Shown here: positions 24,981 through 36,686 of the stretch, piece after piece
Layout of the letters: each line of letters starts with the position of its first letter
How positions within the stretch are numbered: position 1 is the stretch's first letter
NCBI RefSeq assembly: GCF_022376445.1
Contig: NW_025954964.1
Coordinates: forward strand, 496,001 to 560,000
From: Fomitopsis serialis
Lineage: Eukaryota; Basidiomycota; Agaricomycetes; Polyporales; Fomitopsidaceae
Direction: 5' to 3'
DNA length: 64,000 nucleotides
Program-made: the position numbers and the translations under genes
The notes under the pieces: generated by a model
What the model saw: only the letters and a program-made list of their open reading frames with translations
What the model was told of the DNA's origin: nothing
Databases searched by the model: none

Positions 24981-27489
24981 ATGTTCTTCCCTGTCGCCCG
25001 GCTGCGACTCACCCTCGTGTCCGCTCTCCTCCTTTTCTCTTCCTTTCCCGCGCACACGAAAGAACCCTCTGTGAGTCCCTCTTTTCAGCGTCCTCCGCCA
25101 CATCCTCACTCTTCCTCAGTCACATCTTCTGTGTCCTACTGTTCAGACCCTCAGGAGATCCTGGTAGAGCAGTTCGACATCGCGTACTTCCCCACCAACA
25201 ACTCCATCTCCTTCAATGTCTCCGCTGCCAGCGTGGTGAGTCCGCTGGTTTTCTCCTCTCATACCATCCCTCATCTCGTCCCAGCTCGCCGACCTCAATG
25301 TCACGGCCCAGCTCTACCTCAACGTCTATGGCATGCACCCCATCAACACCACTCTCAACCTCTGTAGCCTTTCAACGGCATCCTCTGTCCCCTCCCCCAA
25401 TACAACTTTACTGGCTGGGATAACCTCCAGCTCCCATCCTCCGTTGTCGGCTCCATAACCTCCCACCTCCCTGGCATCGCCTACGTCATGCCCGACCTCG
25501 AGGCCTTCGCCCAACTCACGCTCTTCCAGGAGAACACAAACCAGGTCGTCGCCTGCCTGCAGACCACCGTCTCCAACGGCTGGTCGGCACGGCAGTACGC
25601 AGTGGAGTGGTCCACCGCAGCCCTCACGCTGCTCGCACTCGCGTCCGCCATATGGAAGTCCATCACGTCTGACGCCCTCTCACTCGCGCCCATGCGCCTG
25701 CTCGACTTCGTCGCCCTTCTACAGACCATCGCGCGTCCGGTCTGCTCGGCCTGAACTTCCCGACCGTGTACACATCGTTCACGCTCAACTTTCATGGATC
25801 CTCGGCCTCTTTCCCCAGAGCGGGACGTCGGGCATGCAAAACTCGATCACACGCATGCGGAGGCTCACAGGCGGCGACAGCTCGGACGCCAGCAGCGGAG
25901 ACAGCACGGCATATGTCAACCGACAGCTGAGCCCGTACAATATGTTCGCACAGCCATCTTCACTCCTCAAAGCGTATCCTCGATGCCGACGCTGGACCTG
26001 CGTAACGCGACAGCACGCTCACTGATCAAAGTTGGCAACGCGGCGCTCAATACAACGTCTCGACTGCTGAAGAAGGCGCAGGCGGACGTCGCTGTCGTCA
26101 CCAACGATCAGAGCTCCGATGTCCTTCAGGCAGGCGTGCCCATCTACGTCAATAGCATCGGAATCGCCAGCGCGAACGCTTCATGACCGTGTTCCTCACT
26201 GCCCTGATCTACACCGCGGCCGTGTTGGCTTCATCGGGATCGCGTTCGCACTCTACGTCGGCCTGCAGCGCACAGCTTGGGGACAACGGCACATTCGGCG
26301 ATGGACTGGTCTGCGCAGCGGTTTGTCCATTCGCCAAGGCATGGGGCCTCCGCTCGGTGCTCGTCGCGGTCTTCCCGCTCCTGATCTTTGTCTTCTTCCA
26401 GTGGACGCTGCACGACTCCTGGCTGTCCATCCTACTCTCCGTCATCACGCTCGTGATCCTCATGGGTCTCGTCTCCCGCCGCTATTCCTCGTCCTCCGGC
26501 CCTACCTCCCTCGTGTGCTTTCCCGCACGGAGGAAGCATCTGTCCCGGCCTCCTTGTCGCTCGCGCCGCTTGCTGCCCCATTCCGTCAAGAGCGGTGTTG
26601 TACGCCGGCTTATCGTGCTCACGCTCGTCGTAAAGGCATGGTGATCGCGTTCGGCCACAGCGACGGCCTGGGTCAGGCGATCGTCTTCCTCATCGTCGAC
26701 GTGCTGTTCTTCCTCTCGCTGGTCATCATGAAGCCGTTCCGCACGCGCCACGCGACATGCTCCAGGGTTACCTCGCCATCGTGCGCATGGTCTGCTCCGG
26801 CCTGCTCCTCGCGTTCGTGCAGACCGTCAGCCTCGCCCCGATCCCGCGCGTCGTCATCGGCGTCATCACCGCGGTCATCTTCGCGGTCGCGGTGATCGTG
26901 ATGTTCATCAACATGCTCGTCAACATGGCGCGTGGAGGCTGTTCAAGGACGTCGTGTGCTGCGGGCACCGCCGGCGCAAGGGCGACCGCGCGCTCGCGAG
27001 TCAGTCGAGCCAGTCTTCGCTCGACGAGAAGGCGCACCCCGAGCGCGACGCGGAGAAGCTGCGGACGGGCCGTCCGCGCAGACGCCCGGGTCGTCGCAGT
27101 ACTACTTCGTCGACCGCCCGGGGAACCCGACGCCCCCTGAGACGCGCACCAACTCGCACGCGCACACACATCTCGACACGCCCGACTCGGGCTCGCCGAT
27201 GAGCACCAGCGTGGGGAGCGAGCGCCCGAGCGTCCTGACGAACAGCACGGGCACGACCCTCGGCGACCTCCTCCCGAGGCGGTGGTCGTTCCAGCACTCG
27301 CGCCCGCCATCGGCGTCGGAGCCGTCGCCGGGCGCGGTGTCATTCCACACCCCGAGCACGCCGAGCACGCCCGCGTCGTCGCATCCGCCGACGTCGCAGC
27401 GGCACAGCCGGCACCCGTCCGCGAGCGTGGCGACGCACTCGCCAATACGGGAACGCTACTCCGACGAGCGGGAAGCGCACGCATTCTGA
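24981..27489 (+). CDS. TRP-like/FLC-family membrane protein (ML-like domain plus TRP region)
   Basis: Fungal TRP-like channel/flavin-carrier family (ML-like luminal domain plus multi-pass region). ATG at 24981 begins a signal peptide (MFFPVARLRLTLVSALLLFSS). The luminal part has N-glycosylation-like NNSISFNVS and LADLNVTAQLYLNVYG, then SVVGSITSHLPGIAYVMPDLEAF. Hydrophobic segments follow: WSTAALTLLALASAIW, LNFPTVYTSFTLNF, FMTVFLTALIYTAAV, SILLSVITLVILMGLV, LGQAIVFLIVDVLFFLSLVIM and VVIGVITAVIFAVAVIVMFINMLVNM. The cytosolic tail is Ser/Thr/Pro-rich, ending EAHAF with TGA at 27487-27489. At least ten frame breaks occur; most (25370-25372, about 25732, 25790-25792, 25969-25971, 26180-26181, 26227-26228, 26279-26282) are repaired by one base in a run. 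Either this stretch is poorly polished or the gene is decayed; conserved residues favour the first. Confidence 0.8.
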
Positions 27490-28053
27490 GCTCCCGTCCG
27501 CCCTGCAGGCTTGACGCCGCGGGGCGATAGAATGGATGAAAGATTCTTAGAACCCGCCGCACGGTCGCCGCATGCCGTGGACGCTCTGTACACACCGCAC
27601 ACATATGTACTCCCGACACCTGCATTTGGGCCGTTGTATATCCCCTTAGTTGCATTTCTTCGCTGTGCCATGTTGATCCACACTGCATACTCACATTCTC
27701 CACCCTCTGCTTCCAGTACGCTTCGCACGCACTGCACTACACAGTCTCCTGGTCTAGCAATGCACACCACTACCCGCATTTTACTACCTTACCCACGGTA
27801 CCCACACGCTCGTTGGATGCATAGACTACCTTAGCTGCAGATCCGTTGTAATGAAATCGATTGCTTCACGATATGTAACGACTACTTATGTAGCGTATGT
27901 AGCCCGCTGTAATATTAGCATCTAGTATATAACAGACTGTAACAACGATTGAAGCGCGGCAAGGTGGCCGGGGCTAGCCGGAAGGGAGATGCCGAGGGAG
28001 GTCGTCTCGTCACTGTGCGGGAGACGAGCACGCCGCCGTCCTCTCCTCCGCAC
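27490..28053. promoter_or_regulatory. Intergenic region with TATA-like element upstream of ATP5
   Basis: 564 bp between the TRP-like stop and the OSCP start, both genes on the plus strand. The distal part is AT-richer than its flanks. AGTATATAAC at about 27925-27934 lies roughly 120 bp before the OSCP ATG and could serve as its TATA box. No other coding signal seen. Confidence 0.4.
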
Positions 28054-28904
28054 CATGTTGCTCTCCTCCGCCCGCACAGCGACCGCCTCCGCAGGGCTCG
28101 GTCGCCGCGCCGCCTCGTCCCTCGCGCTCAAGTACTCCAACGCCATCTTCAACGCCGCCCTCCACAAGTCGCCGCAGACGCTGAACAAGGTCCAGTCCGA
28201 GCTCACCGCGCTCTCGTCCGCGATCAAGGATGTCCCCAGATCAACGCGTTCGTCACGAACCCCACGCTCAGCGTGAAGGACCACTCCGCGGGGCTCGTCG
28301 CGCTCTACGCCGCCGCAGAGGGCCCCAAGAAGGAGCCCGTAACGGACATCACGAAAAACCTCTTCGTGGTCCTCTCCGAGAACGGCCGCCTCGCCGAGGC
28401 GCAGGGCGTCATCGAGGGCTTCCACGAGCTTGTCTCCAAGCACAGGGGCGAGCTCACCGTCACCATCACCTCCGCGGCGCCGCTCCCGAGCGACATCCAG
28501 AGGAAGCTCGAGGCCAGCCTGAAGCAGTCGCAGGCGGCGCAGCAGGCCAAGTCCGTGAAGGTTGCGAACAAGGTGCGTATGCGGGCGGTGTGGAAGGCGT
28601 CGCGCGACTGAGTTACTGCCGACAGATCAACCCGGCAGTGCTGGGTGGCATCGTTGTTGACTTTGGCGACAAGACGATCGACCTCAGCGTCCAATCCCGG
28701 GTAACACGGCTGAACGGCCTCATGCAGCGTCAGTCCACGCACTTTTCATCTGTTCCGGTCCGTGCTCATGCATCTGTGTCTCATAGTGTCGGTTTGAGCG
28801 GAGGTAGAACGGTCGAGTTAGAGAGCGGTTGTTGTACGCGCATCCAACTAATGCATTGCCCTGAACAATACGGTCATCCAACATCTGCTGCCCATTGTGA
28901 TTGA
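28054..28904 (+). CDS. ATP5: Mitochondrial ATP synthase OSCP subunit
   Basis: Stator subunit linking F1 to the peripheral stalk in the mitochondrial inner membrane. ATG at 28054 starts a mitochondrial presequence (MLLSSARTATASAGLGRRAASS), then LKYSNAIFNAALHKSP, NAFVTNPTLSVKDHSAGL, NLFVVLSENGRLAEAQGVIEGF and, after an intron (about 28574-28624), INPAVLGGIVVDFGDKTIDLSV and SRVTRLNGLMQ, the classic OSCP C-terminus. One break at the CCCC run 28234-28237 needs one more C. The open frame continues about 60 codons past the point where OSCP proteins normally end, to TGA at 28902-28904. This tail is Ser/Cys-rich and unconserved, so the true stop has probably been missed through a base error near 28730. 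Confidence 0.92.
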
Positions 28905-29252
28905 GAATATGTCAGCTACCAGCAAGTCTTCGCTTGGATGTCGATCCGTGTCCCCAACTCCCGATGTGTGTCAAGTTTCAACGGCCTGCAGGGCCGTCCA
29001 TCATAGGCGCCTACGTCCTTTTGCTAGCCTCAGCTAACATACCATGTTGTAAGACGAGGCTGATGGCCACCAAACGGCCCATTGATCTGAGGTTTACGAG
29101 TCCGCGCTGATGGTGCCCGAACCAAATCAGTGAAGAAAAAATACACCTGTGAACTAGGTAAACCAGTCGGATGAACAAACAAAACGTCGTTAAGTTACTC
29201 GACATGATACAGTAGGTCTTCAATCTGCATGCGCAACCAGGGGAACGCCCTT
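28905..29252. other. Convergent intergenic region
   Basis: 348 bp between the OSCP and amidohydrolase stops. AT-richer, no coding signal; contains AGTGAAGAAAAAATAC near 29130. Presumably both 3' untranslated regions. Confidence 0.35.
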
Positions 29253-32200
29253 CTAGAATATTTCTACGAGTTGGCGTGTTGGCGAGATGATCGCAATGAC
29301 TTTGCTCTGCATGTCCAGAATGTCGCCTCCTTCAGTGACGACCAAATCATGGAGACCGTCGGTTTCAACGTCCCCACCCAAGAGCACCTCCACATTCGTC
29401 GAGCCAAGGGCAAGCGCATCTTCCTTTGAGATTTCCCCTCCAGCATCGAGCGCAAGCTGCCATCCGAAAATAAGATGTCAGATGCTGAATACGTGAAGGA
29501 CATTGATTCGTACCCAGGCGACTTCAAACGGAAGGTTGCGCGCATCGTACGGATTCAGCGTACCGACGCCTACTGTGACGTTGTGTGCCAGGAGAACAGC
29601 AATGGAGCTCTGTTCAGTGAGTGGCAGTCCAGGCAAACTGAATAATGCTGCTGTCAGTTCCAAGCGATGAGATTGTATCTTGGCACTCACATTCGTCGCA
29701 TCTCCCACAATGCCGGGAATGGCTGAGAAGTAACCTGGATAATACCTACGCCAGCCTCCGCTATCTCCTTGGCGAGCAAATGTGCCTCCAGAGCACCGGT
29801 GATGGTCATCTTCACCGAGCTGCCATACGCCTCTTCCACCTCCCTCTTGAGTAGGATCAGCGTCGCTATGATATCTGCACTGTCTGTGTGGACTACTAGG
29901 GTCACACGACCCTACCCATGAAATTATCACGACCACGTTCTAGATGTCATGTTGCTCATACTCACCTCGCCGACGCCTTCGAACCACTCTCCTGCGTCGC
30001 CGTCGACAGGACGAAGCAGCATCCTCCGTAACGTGGCTATTTGTGTGCTGACGCTTGGACCACCCACCGCAAGATTGGGCCTCACTGTAACATGTACTGC
30101 CGTCACCTCCTGAACAACCGCGCCGTCTTCGAGTCTGTTCAATGCCCCCGTGAAGAAGGACGTGCCAAGACCAGCGTAGAAACCTCTGTGAGCAGGCGCC
30201 GTGATCCCCTTGGTGACCCCTGCACGATATGCGAGCCTGCCCTCCTCAGTGTTCAGCGAGTAGCTCTAGAGCAGCACACGAGCTCGACTTACAGTGCATG
30301 TCGCGTGCCAAAGGTCAAGCCATCGACAGCGCGAATGACGGCACCATCCCCGCCCAGTATCGCAGGCACCTTCTGTACCAGCGGATCGAAGACGTATCCA
30401 TCCATTGTCGACGGTTCCGCGCCGATCTCGCCCAAACCGAGGTTAGAGCCGAAGCTAGTAAAGCCCGGGGATATCGAGCCCCCTTGACATTGACGATCTC
30501 CGCGTGCGCGAGTAAGTTGGGCGTTACGCAGGATGCGTACGTGCCCGAGCACGTAACGGCCCCATTCTCCACAATTACTGCGCCCAGCTCCGCGTCCTGC
30601 GCTGTGCACACCTCACGGACAGCACCACCAGCGCGCATGAAGACGCTCTTCACGTCCGTGAAGATGATTGAGCTGGGGGAAGATTTGCTAGACGCGAGGG
30701 GAGGGAGCCCTTCGTACTTCACCGCGTCCGCAGCTTCCTTGTCGAAATTCGGCACCTTTGGGGTACGCTGGAACGAGGCTGGTTTGGGTACGACGTGCGG
30801 TGACTCCAACTGGGGGATGCCGTCAATGAACACCTGCTTCGGCGTTGCTCCGAGCGCAAGAGGATGGCTGTCCCATACAACCAGATCTAGGGTGAAGGGC
30901 TTATGCCTAGCGTGATGCGCATAGGATGGAAAACTTACCAGCATCCCAGTCTTCCGTACGATGCCCGTTAGCTCAAGGTGAATGCACGAAGCTAGGTACA
31001 CACCTTTCTTGACGTAACCGATCCTGTGGTCCATACCCATCACTGCCGCTGGGGTACTGGTGACGGAAGCGAGGGCCAAGTTCTCAGGGAGTCCATACAC
31101 GTAGGCTAGTTGCGCCTGATACAGGAGATACCTCGAGTCCGTTACGGGGTGATCGCTCTGCAGACAGCGGTGAGGATGTGACCCCGCACATTGAGGCGGG
31201 ACTGACCTTCATCACGACCGGTATCCCATGTTCAGCCAGGATGCGAGGAGCAAACTCTGAACCACGGTACGACTCGCGCTTGTAGCTGTATGTGCAGGCA
31301 TCAGTCGGCAATCAACATAAGCTACCAGACACACGAACCGTGAGTGTGTAGCAAACATGGCAATGGCAGGAGGATGGTCTCACAACAGAGTTGAGTGTGG
31401 GCCATTGACAGATATCGATCAATATCAACGTACCGTAAGCCTTCTTGAGTGTGTCGGGCACCAGGTACGCTTCGTGAGCATGATGGAAAGCAGCAATTGG
31501 GAACTGGAATTCGTTGGAGATCTAATGACTGCATGAGGGTGCGGAGTCCCAAGGGGCATATGGACAGCACTTACCCTGACAAGATCATCTATGTCGACTG
31601 TCTCATAGCAATGAACTTGCACCTGATGTGTGGTTCAGCATGATGCGAATATCAGCGGAATGCGACTTACTTTGACTCTGCCGCGCAGGACATCAACGAG
31701 CGCCTCCCATTGAAGGTCTTCCGGGTAAGACTTGTCTTTCAAGGCGTCCCAGTTGCCGGCAAATGCGTCCACACAGTAGGCGTCCTGTGACTCCTTGATC
31801 TTTCGGGCTGTGTTGTAACTAGACGTACCAGCATGCGTTCAGAGGTATAGCTGATGTCATATGCTACTCACGCGTCTCGGAATGCCCAGATAATATCCAT
31901 ACGAGTGGCACCATAGACCCTGCCTGTCAGGCACTGTGGTCAGTCACTCATCGCATGACTATGCATTAGACGAACTCGGGTTCTCTCCTGTACGCAGGAG
32001 GCGCCGGCGTTAATATGGCATTGATAACAAAACGTTGTCAAAGCATACCACATGCATGTCTAATCATGGTTGGTGTCAGCGCTGTCCAGGACGTACAGCC
32101 GGTAACTCACTTCATTTGACGCCATCTCAGTGGCTCGTTGTAATCCGCAAACGAGGAATTGATCTGGTATGGTGGTTCAAGGAGCATGGAGGTCGGAGTC

Positions 32201-33012
32201 CGTTCTGCAGTCTTTCTCAGCTTGATAGTGAAACCCTGACCACCTGCAGGATACATCAACATGCGAGCATAGTAGGCATATCATTCCTCTGAGTTACCAA
32301 TGGCGTTCGCCGATCCTGGTAGGACAAGCGCGGTAGTCACTCCTCCTGCAACGGACAACTCGTAACCAGCGTCGTGCGTATTCAGCCCGTCAAGAGCACG
32401 AAGCCAGGGCAGCACAGGACCATGCCGTGAATTTCCGTCCGAAGCACCTCGAAGGTGCGGCGCGGACGAGACACCCAGATGTGAATGAAGGTCGACAATT
32501 CTGTTTCGCCCATGTAGCTGGTTACACATCCTCGAGAGGAACAAGCACGTACCCCGGAGTGACCCAGGCACCTTTCAAATCAACAGTCACAATATCCGTA
32601 TACCCCGTCAGCTGCGAATGTCCGACGTGCCCAATGTTCTTGATGATGCCCTTGTCCAGTAAGATGTCCGCTCGGATGACTTGGGTGCCGTTCTCCGCTC
32701 CGGTCCATATTTTTGCGTTCTTCACAGGTATGGTTTCGTCCCAGGCACAAACCTGTCCGATTCCTTGCGTCTGTGGAAGTCCGCAGATGGCCCCGGTGTA
32801 AGACTGAGAGAGCGGCAGCGCGAGAGGGCAGTGGTAGCATGAGGCGGCAGAGGACGGAGCGCGGTGTACAGAGTCGGCACCCGTGTGGAGACCAACAGCA
32901 ATGCAAGCAATATAAGCAGTCCTCGTACAACCCTTCTTGAGGTGTAATTATGTGTTCCGGACCTATCGCCAGACCGCTGAGAGAGGCTCGGCACTGGCAA
33001 GGCCTTCTCCAT
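29253..33012 (-). CDS. Membrane-anchored amidohydrolase-superfamily protein, copy 1
   Basis: Metal-dependent hydrolase fold of the amidohydrolase superfamily; fungal annotations often call such proteins carbohydrate esterase 9-like. ATG at 33012 gives about 28 cytosolic residues, then a single hydrophobic anchor (VRGLLILLALLLVSTRVPTL), suggesting a type II membrane protein. Then AKIWTGAENGTQVIRADILL (composite beta domain), metal-binding HxH in VDLHSHLGVSSAPHLRG (near 32490), ALDGLNTHD, GGVTTALVLPGSANAIG, GMDHRIGYVKKG, LVVWDSHPLALGATPKQVFI, and a C-terminal part with ALALGSTNVEVLLG and KVIAIISPTRQLVEIF; stop TAG at 29255-29253. More than ten introns. Its paralogue lies at 36687-40283 in the same orientation with HDA1 between. 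Substrate unknown. Confidence 0.85.
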
Positions 33013-33740
33013 TGTGCAGTCCTAGTCGGCTGTCTAGAGTGAGGTGTAGCGTTCAGTACAGAGCCGCAGTCTCACCAGTAGGTCGTACGTACTCTGCACG
33101 GTTGCCAGCACGTTCCCGAGTGGTGAGCGTCGGAAGCAAGTGGGAACGCGGTCACGGCACTCCTCAGACCGCACGCCAGTTGTGCGCCGGTTCGGACTTC
33201 CCCATTCGTCTTACAGTGTCTCTCATAACTGAGACCTCCGTGCATGCAACTCCTGTCAATAGCATGCCAGACAGTCGCCCTCTATGTAGCTTACAACTGT
33301 AACAGACTGCTGAAGCTGACTCGCCAGTCATATATTACACGCTACACACACGCATGTCCGGTGCTTGTTCACGCGCCGAAGGTCTGGATTAGCATAGACA
33401 GCAAATATTCGCATGGCATACGCATACAACCATGATCCATCGAGCGCGGCCACGCTACGTTAGCGTCGTGCGATGCCTACAACACATCGCCCAGAGTTTA
33501 TGCAGGAGGCGACATGAGCGCGTCCCGCGTTGGTCGCGCGACGCGTCGGAAGCGCGCCACACGATGTGACGGTACCAATCTTAGATTGGCTCTCGATCAC
33601 TTGTATGGTCACGCAGGAGGCGTGACACACTAAACTAGGTAGGTAAACTCCATCGAGCGATCCTTTCTTATATTCCTGTTGGGATACTGACGCCAGGCTC
33701 CCCACCGCCAGGCCGACTCGACACACCTCAAGCCTGCGCA
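33013..33740. promoter_or_regulatory. Divergent region between amidohydrolase copy 1 and HDA1
   Basis: 728 bp separating two start codons in opposite directions. No conserved coding segment. Unlike most divergent spacers here (50-450 bp) it is long enough for separate promoters. Confidence 0.35.
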
Positions 33741-36618
33741 ATGGAGGACGTGAATACTGACATACGAATGGATGTAGACGAACCACGGCCGTCTCCATTC
33801 GAGGCCTCAAATTCCTCCCGCCAGGCTCCAGTGCCACGCGCATCCTCTCTACCGCCTGTCTTAAACCCGTCAAATATAGAGGTCGGATATGTATATTCCA
33901 CTCTAATGATGACACACACCAATACCCGTGGGCATCACGAAGAGCAACCTGACCGTATCTCACGGATCTTCAACTTACTCAAAGACTCGAATTGTCTCGC
34001 CAGGATGAGAAGGCTCCCAATCAGACCTATCACTCGTGAAGAGGCACTGCTCGTCCACAGCGAAGCTCTCTGGGAGAAGATCCTGGCGATACAATGTAAG
34101 TTTCGTCCAAATAAAAGCGAGCTGTCTAGGTGACCTGTTTCGTCTAGCCATGACAGAGGAGGACATAGCCGATTCCGCCGCGTACTACGACGAACTCTCT
34201 CTTTATGTACATCCGACAACTCCGTATTGCGCGAAACTCAGTGCCGGAGGTGTCACTGAAGCCGCACTAGCGGTCGCGCGCGGTGAAGTCAGAAAATCCT
34301 TTGCTATTGTGCGGCCGCCTGGCCACCACGCAGAGCCGGACGAACATATGGGATTCTGCTTCCTAAATAACGTGTCCATAGCCGCGAAGGTAGTGCAACT
34401 ACGGTCGTCTGTCAAGAGAATCATGATCTCGACTGGTCAGTAATCCTATTGTAGTGCTTGGTGGGCGGCTTATGCTGATCGGGTCACACCAATTTATCCT
34501 CCAGGGATGTCCATCACGGTCAGTATAACCTGATATGTGTCGCTGAGTATACTCATGACCGAGACACCGCAAGGCAACGGAACGCAACGGGCGTTCTATG
34601 ATGATCCCTCCGTTCTGTACATTTCTTTGCACAGATATGAGGGTGGCCATTTCTACCCTAATGGTCCGTTCGGCAGCATGGTGTCCTGCGGTCAAGGCTC
34701 GGGATTAGGCTTGTAAGTCTTCTGGGCTTCCTGGCGAGCAGTCTCTTAAACCATCAACAGCTCCGTCAACATTCCTTGGCCGGAAAGGGGCATGGGCGAT
34801 GCAGACTACCTTCTAGCTTTCCAAAAAATAGTCATGCCGATTGCATTGGAATTTTCCCCAGAATTGGTTATCAGTAAGGGAATTCCATTCTAGCCGTAAG
34901 GAAGCACCACTTAACGACGCCTTCTTGAAATTTGTAGTCTCAGCTGGGTTCGACGCAGCGGAGGGCGACACACTCGGCGAATGTCACGTCTCTCCGACAG
35001 GCTATGCCCATATGACGCACATGTTATCTTCGCTGGCGAATGGAAGGCTTGTCGTTGCTCTCGAGGTAAATCCGGATGCCCTCACTCTTTCATGTTCGGT
35101 CTTATCACGCATCCTAGGGCGGTTACAATCTCGACGCGATATCTGTCTCTGCACTAGCGGTCGCTCGAGTAGTCTTGGGCGAGGTTCCTCCCCAACTTGA
35201 GCCCATGGTGGCTTCTGAGGTTGCGACCGAAACCATATGGCATGTCGCTATGGAGCAAACCAAATACTGGAAAAACATCGACCCTAGTGCTTGCGAGCCA
35301 TTGGAAGGTTTGGATCACCAAATCATTAGCTATACCTGCACTCACCTGCATCTGGTGTTTTTTCAGAGATCGAGCCCATCACGTTCTCGATACCCGGTAC
35401 CTTCTTATATCCCTCGTCCCTGCATTCAGCACCGCTAACCACGACCGACAGAGCTACTCAAGGCACATCGGCAGGACTACCTCTTCCGGACTCACAAGAT
35501 GCTCGAGGTCCCACTTATGACCCAAGGACTCATCGACCGTTTCAGCACTCAAGTAGCTTGCACGTGAGGCCTTCTGTCTTCATCCACGGCTACCTTTCCT
35601 GATGGCATACAGGCCCGACATCATGGAAAACCAGACGCTGGTCGTCTTCGTTCACGAATTGTTCGTGAACCTCTCCTGTGTCTCGCTGCATCCTGACAAC
35701 ACTTTTCAGTGGAAACCTAAGAGTAGAACTAGACTCTGCGATGTATTGTGATGTACATCTGGAACACTCATACCTGGTAAGGAACAGAGTCTATTTGAGG
35801 GTCACCTACAGTGTTCACGTTCCCAACAGGTAGACTGCTCGAAACAGCTGATTACCTGGGCAAGATCTACGGGGTACGCCCTGCTGGATGTCAACGTGTA
35901 TGCGAAACCATTCGTGAAGTCAAAGGTAGACCGTCTGCATGATTCGCCGGGAATGATATCTCAATCTCGGTCAGGTAAAGACGCCAGATAATCCGGGGCA
36001 GATGTTATGACGTACCTATGGGACAACTACGTCCAGTAAGTCACAAAGGTTGAGACCGTCCCACATTGCTCTGACGACACATTTGTAGGCTCACGGCGGC
36101 CCGTCGTGTCGTATTGATTGGACATGGTCCGGGGTGTGAAGCCCTCATGGGGCTCATGCGGCAACGGTGTAAGCTCTCCGAATATTCTGATGTCTGGCAA
36201 AGCGTTATCGTTCATATAGCGGTGGGCGTGATGCGAACTGTACAGGGTATTGTGCAAGTTGTTGGGAACCACAATGTTCCGTTACTCCCGGAGACCTGCC
36301 AACTTACGCAATGGTATTTCAAGGTCGGTTCCCACATTGCTCTTCTACATTAGCTATAACCTCACTACTAGAACTCACTCGTGTTCGTGCCGCAAAATCA
36401 TGTGGCGTTCCGAGACAAGAAACTTATGCGAAGCACGGTCAAGTCATGTTCAGCAGTGAGTTGACAGCTACTCGGTTCTTCCAGACACGCCTGACTGCTT
36501 CGCAGAGGAAACGCAGGCTGTGAAGCTGATCATTCAGGCTTTCCCTGTCATCCAAGAGTTCGTTACGGAACGGCTTGGGCCGGCAGCAGGTGCCAAGGTT
36601 GTGAATGGCACCTCCTAG
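33741..36618 (+). CDS. HDA1: Class II histone deacetylase (Hda1-like)
   Basis: Zinc-dependent histone deacetylase acting in the nucleus in gene repression. ATG at 33741 opens a short disordered leader, then [20 protein letters not shown], the catalytic region with [20 protein letters not shown] (near 34320) and [13 protein letters not shown] (on a 14-nt exon at 34505-34518), [30 protein letters not shown] and GGYNLDAIS. The C-terminal Arb2-like domain is seen in [16 protein letters not shown] (near 36105). It ends VVNGTS with TAG at 36616-36618. Many short introns, about ten. One break next to the microexon (near 34433) is explained by a lost C. Only 68 bp separates its stop from that of the convergent amidohydrolase copy 2. 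Confidence 0.93.
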
Positions 36619-36686
36619 CATGACTGTGATCCAAGATGTCATATTTATTCGTCGATGCTATCGTGCTGCTGCGTTTTGGATACAAT

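Noticed and set aside
26932..27489. A separate 185-codon gene at the end of the TRP-like locus
   Set aside because: Its Ser/Thr/Pro-rich product is the expected cytosolic tail of the TRP-like protein, separated only by frame breaks.
28741..28904. A real Ser/Cys-rich C-terminal extension of OSCP
   Set aside because: OSCP normally ends just after the RLNGLMQ segment; a base error at the stop is more likely. I kept the open-frame end but do not claim the tail.
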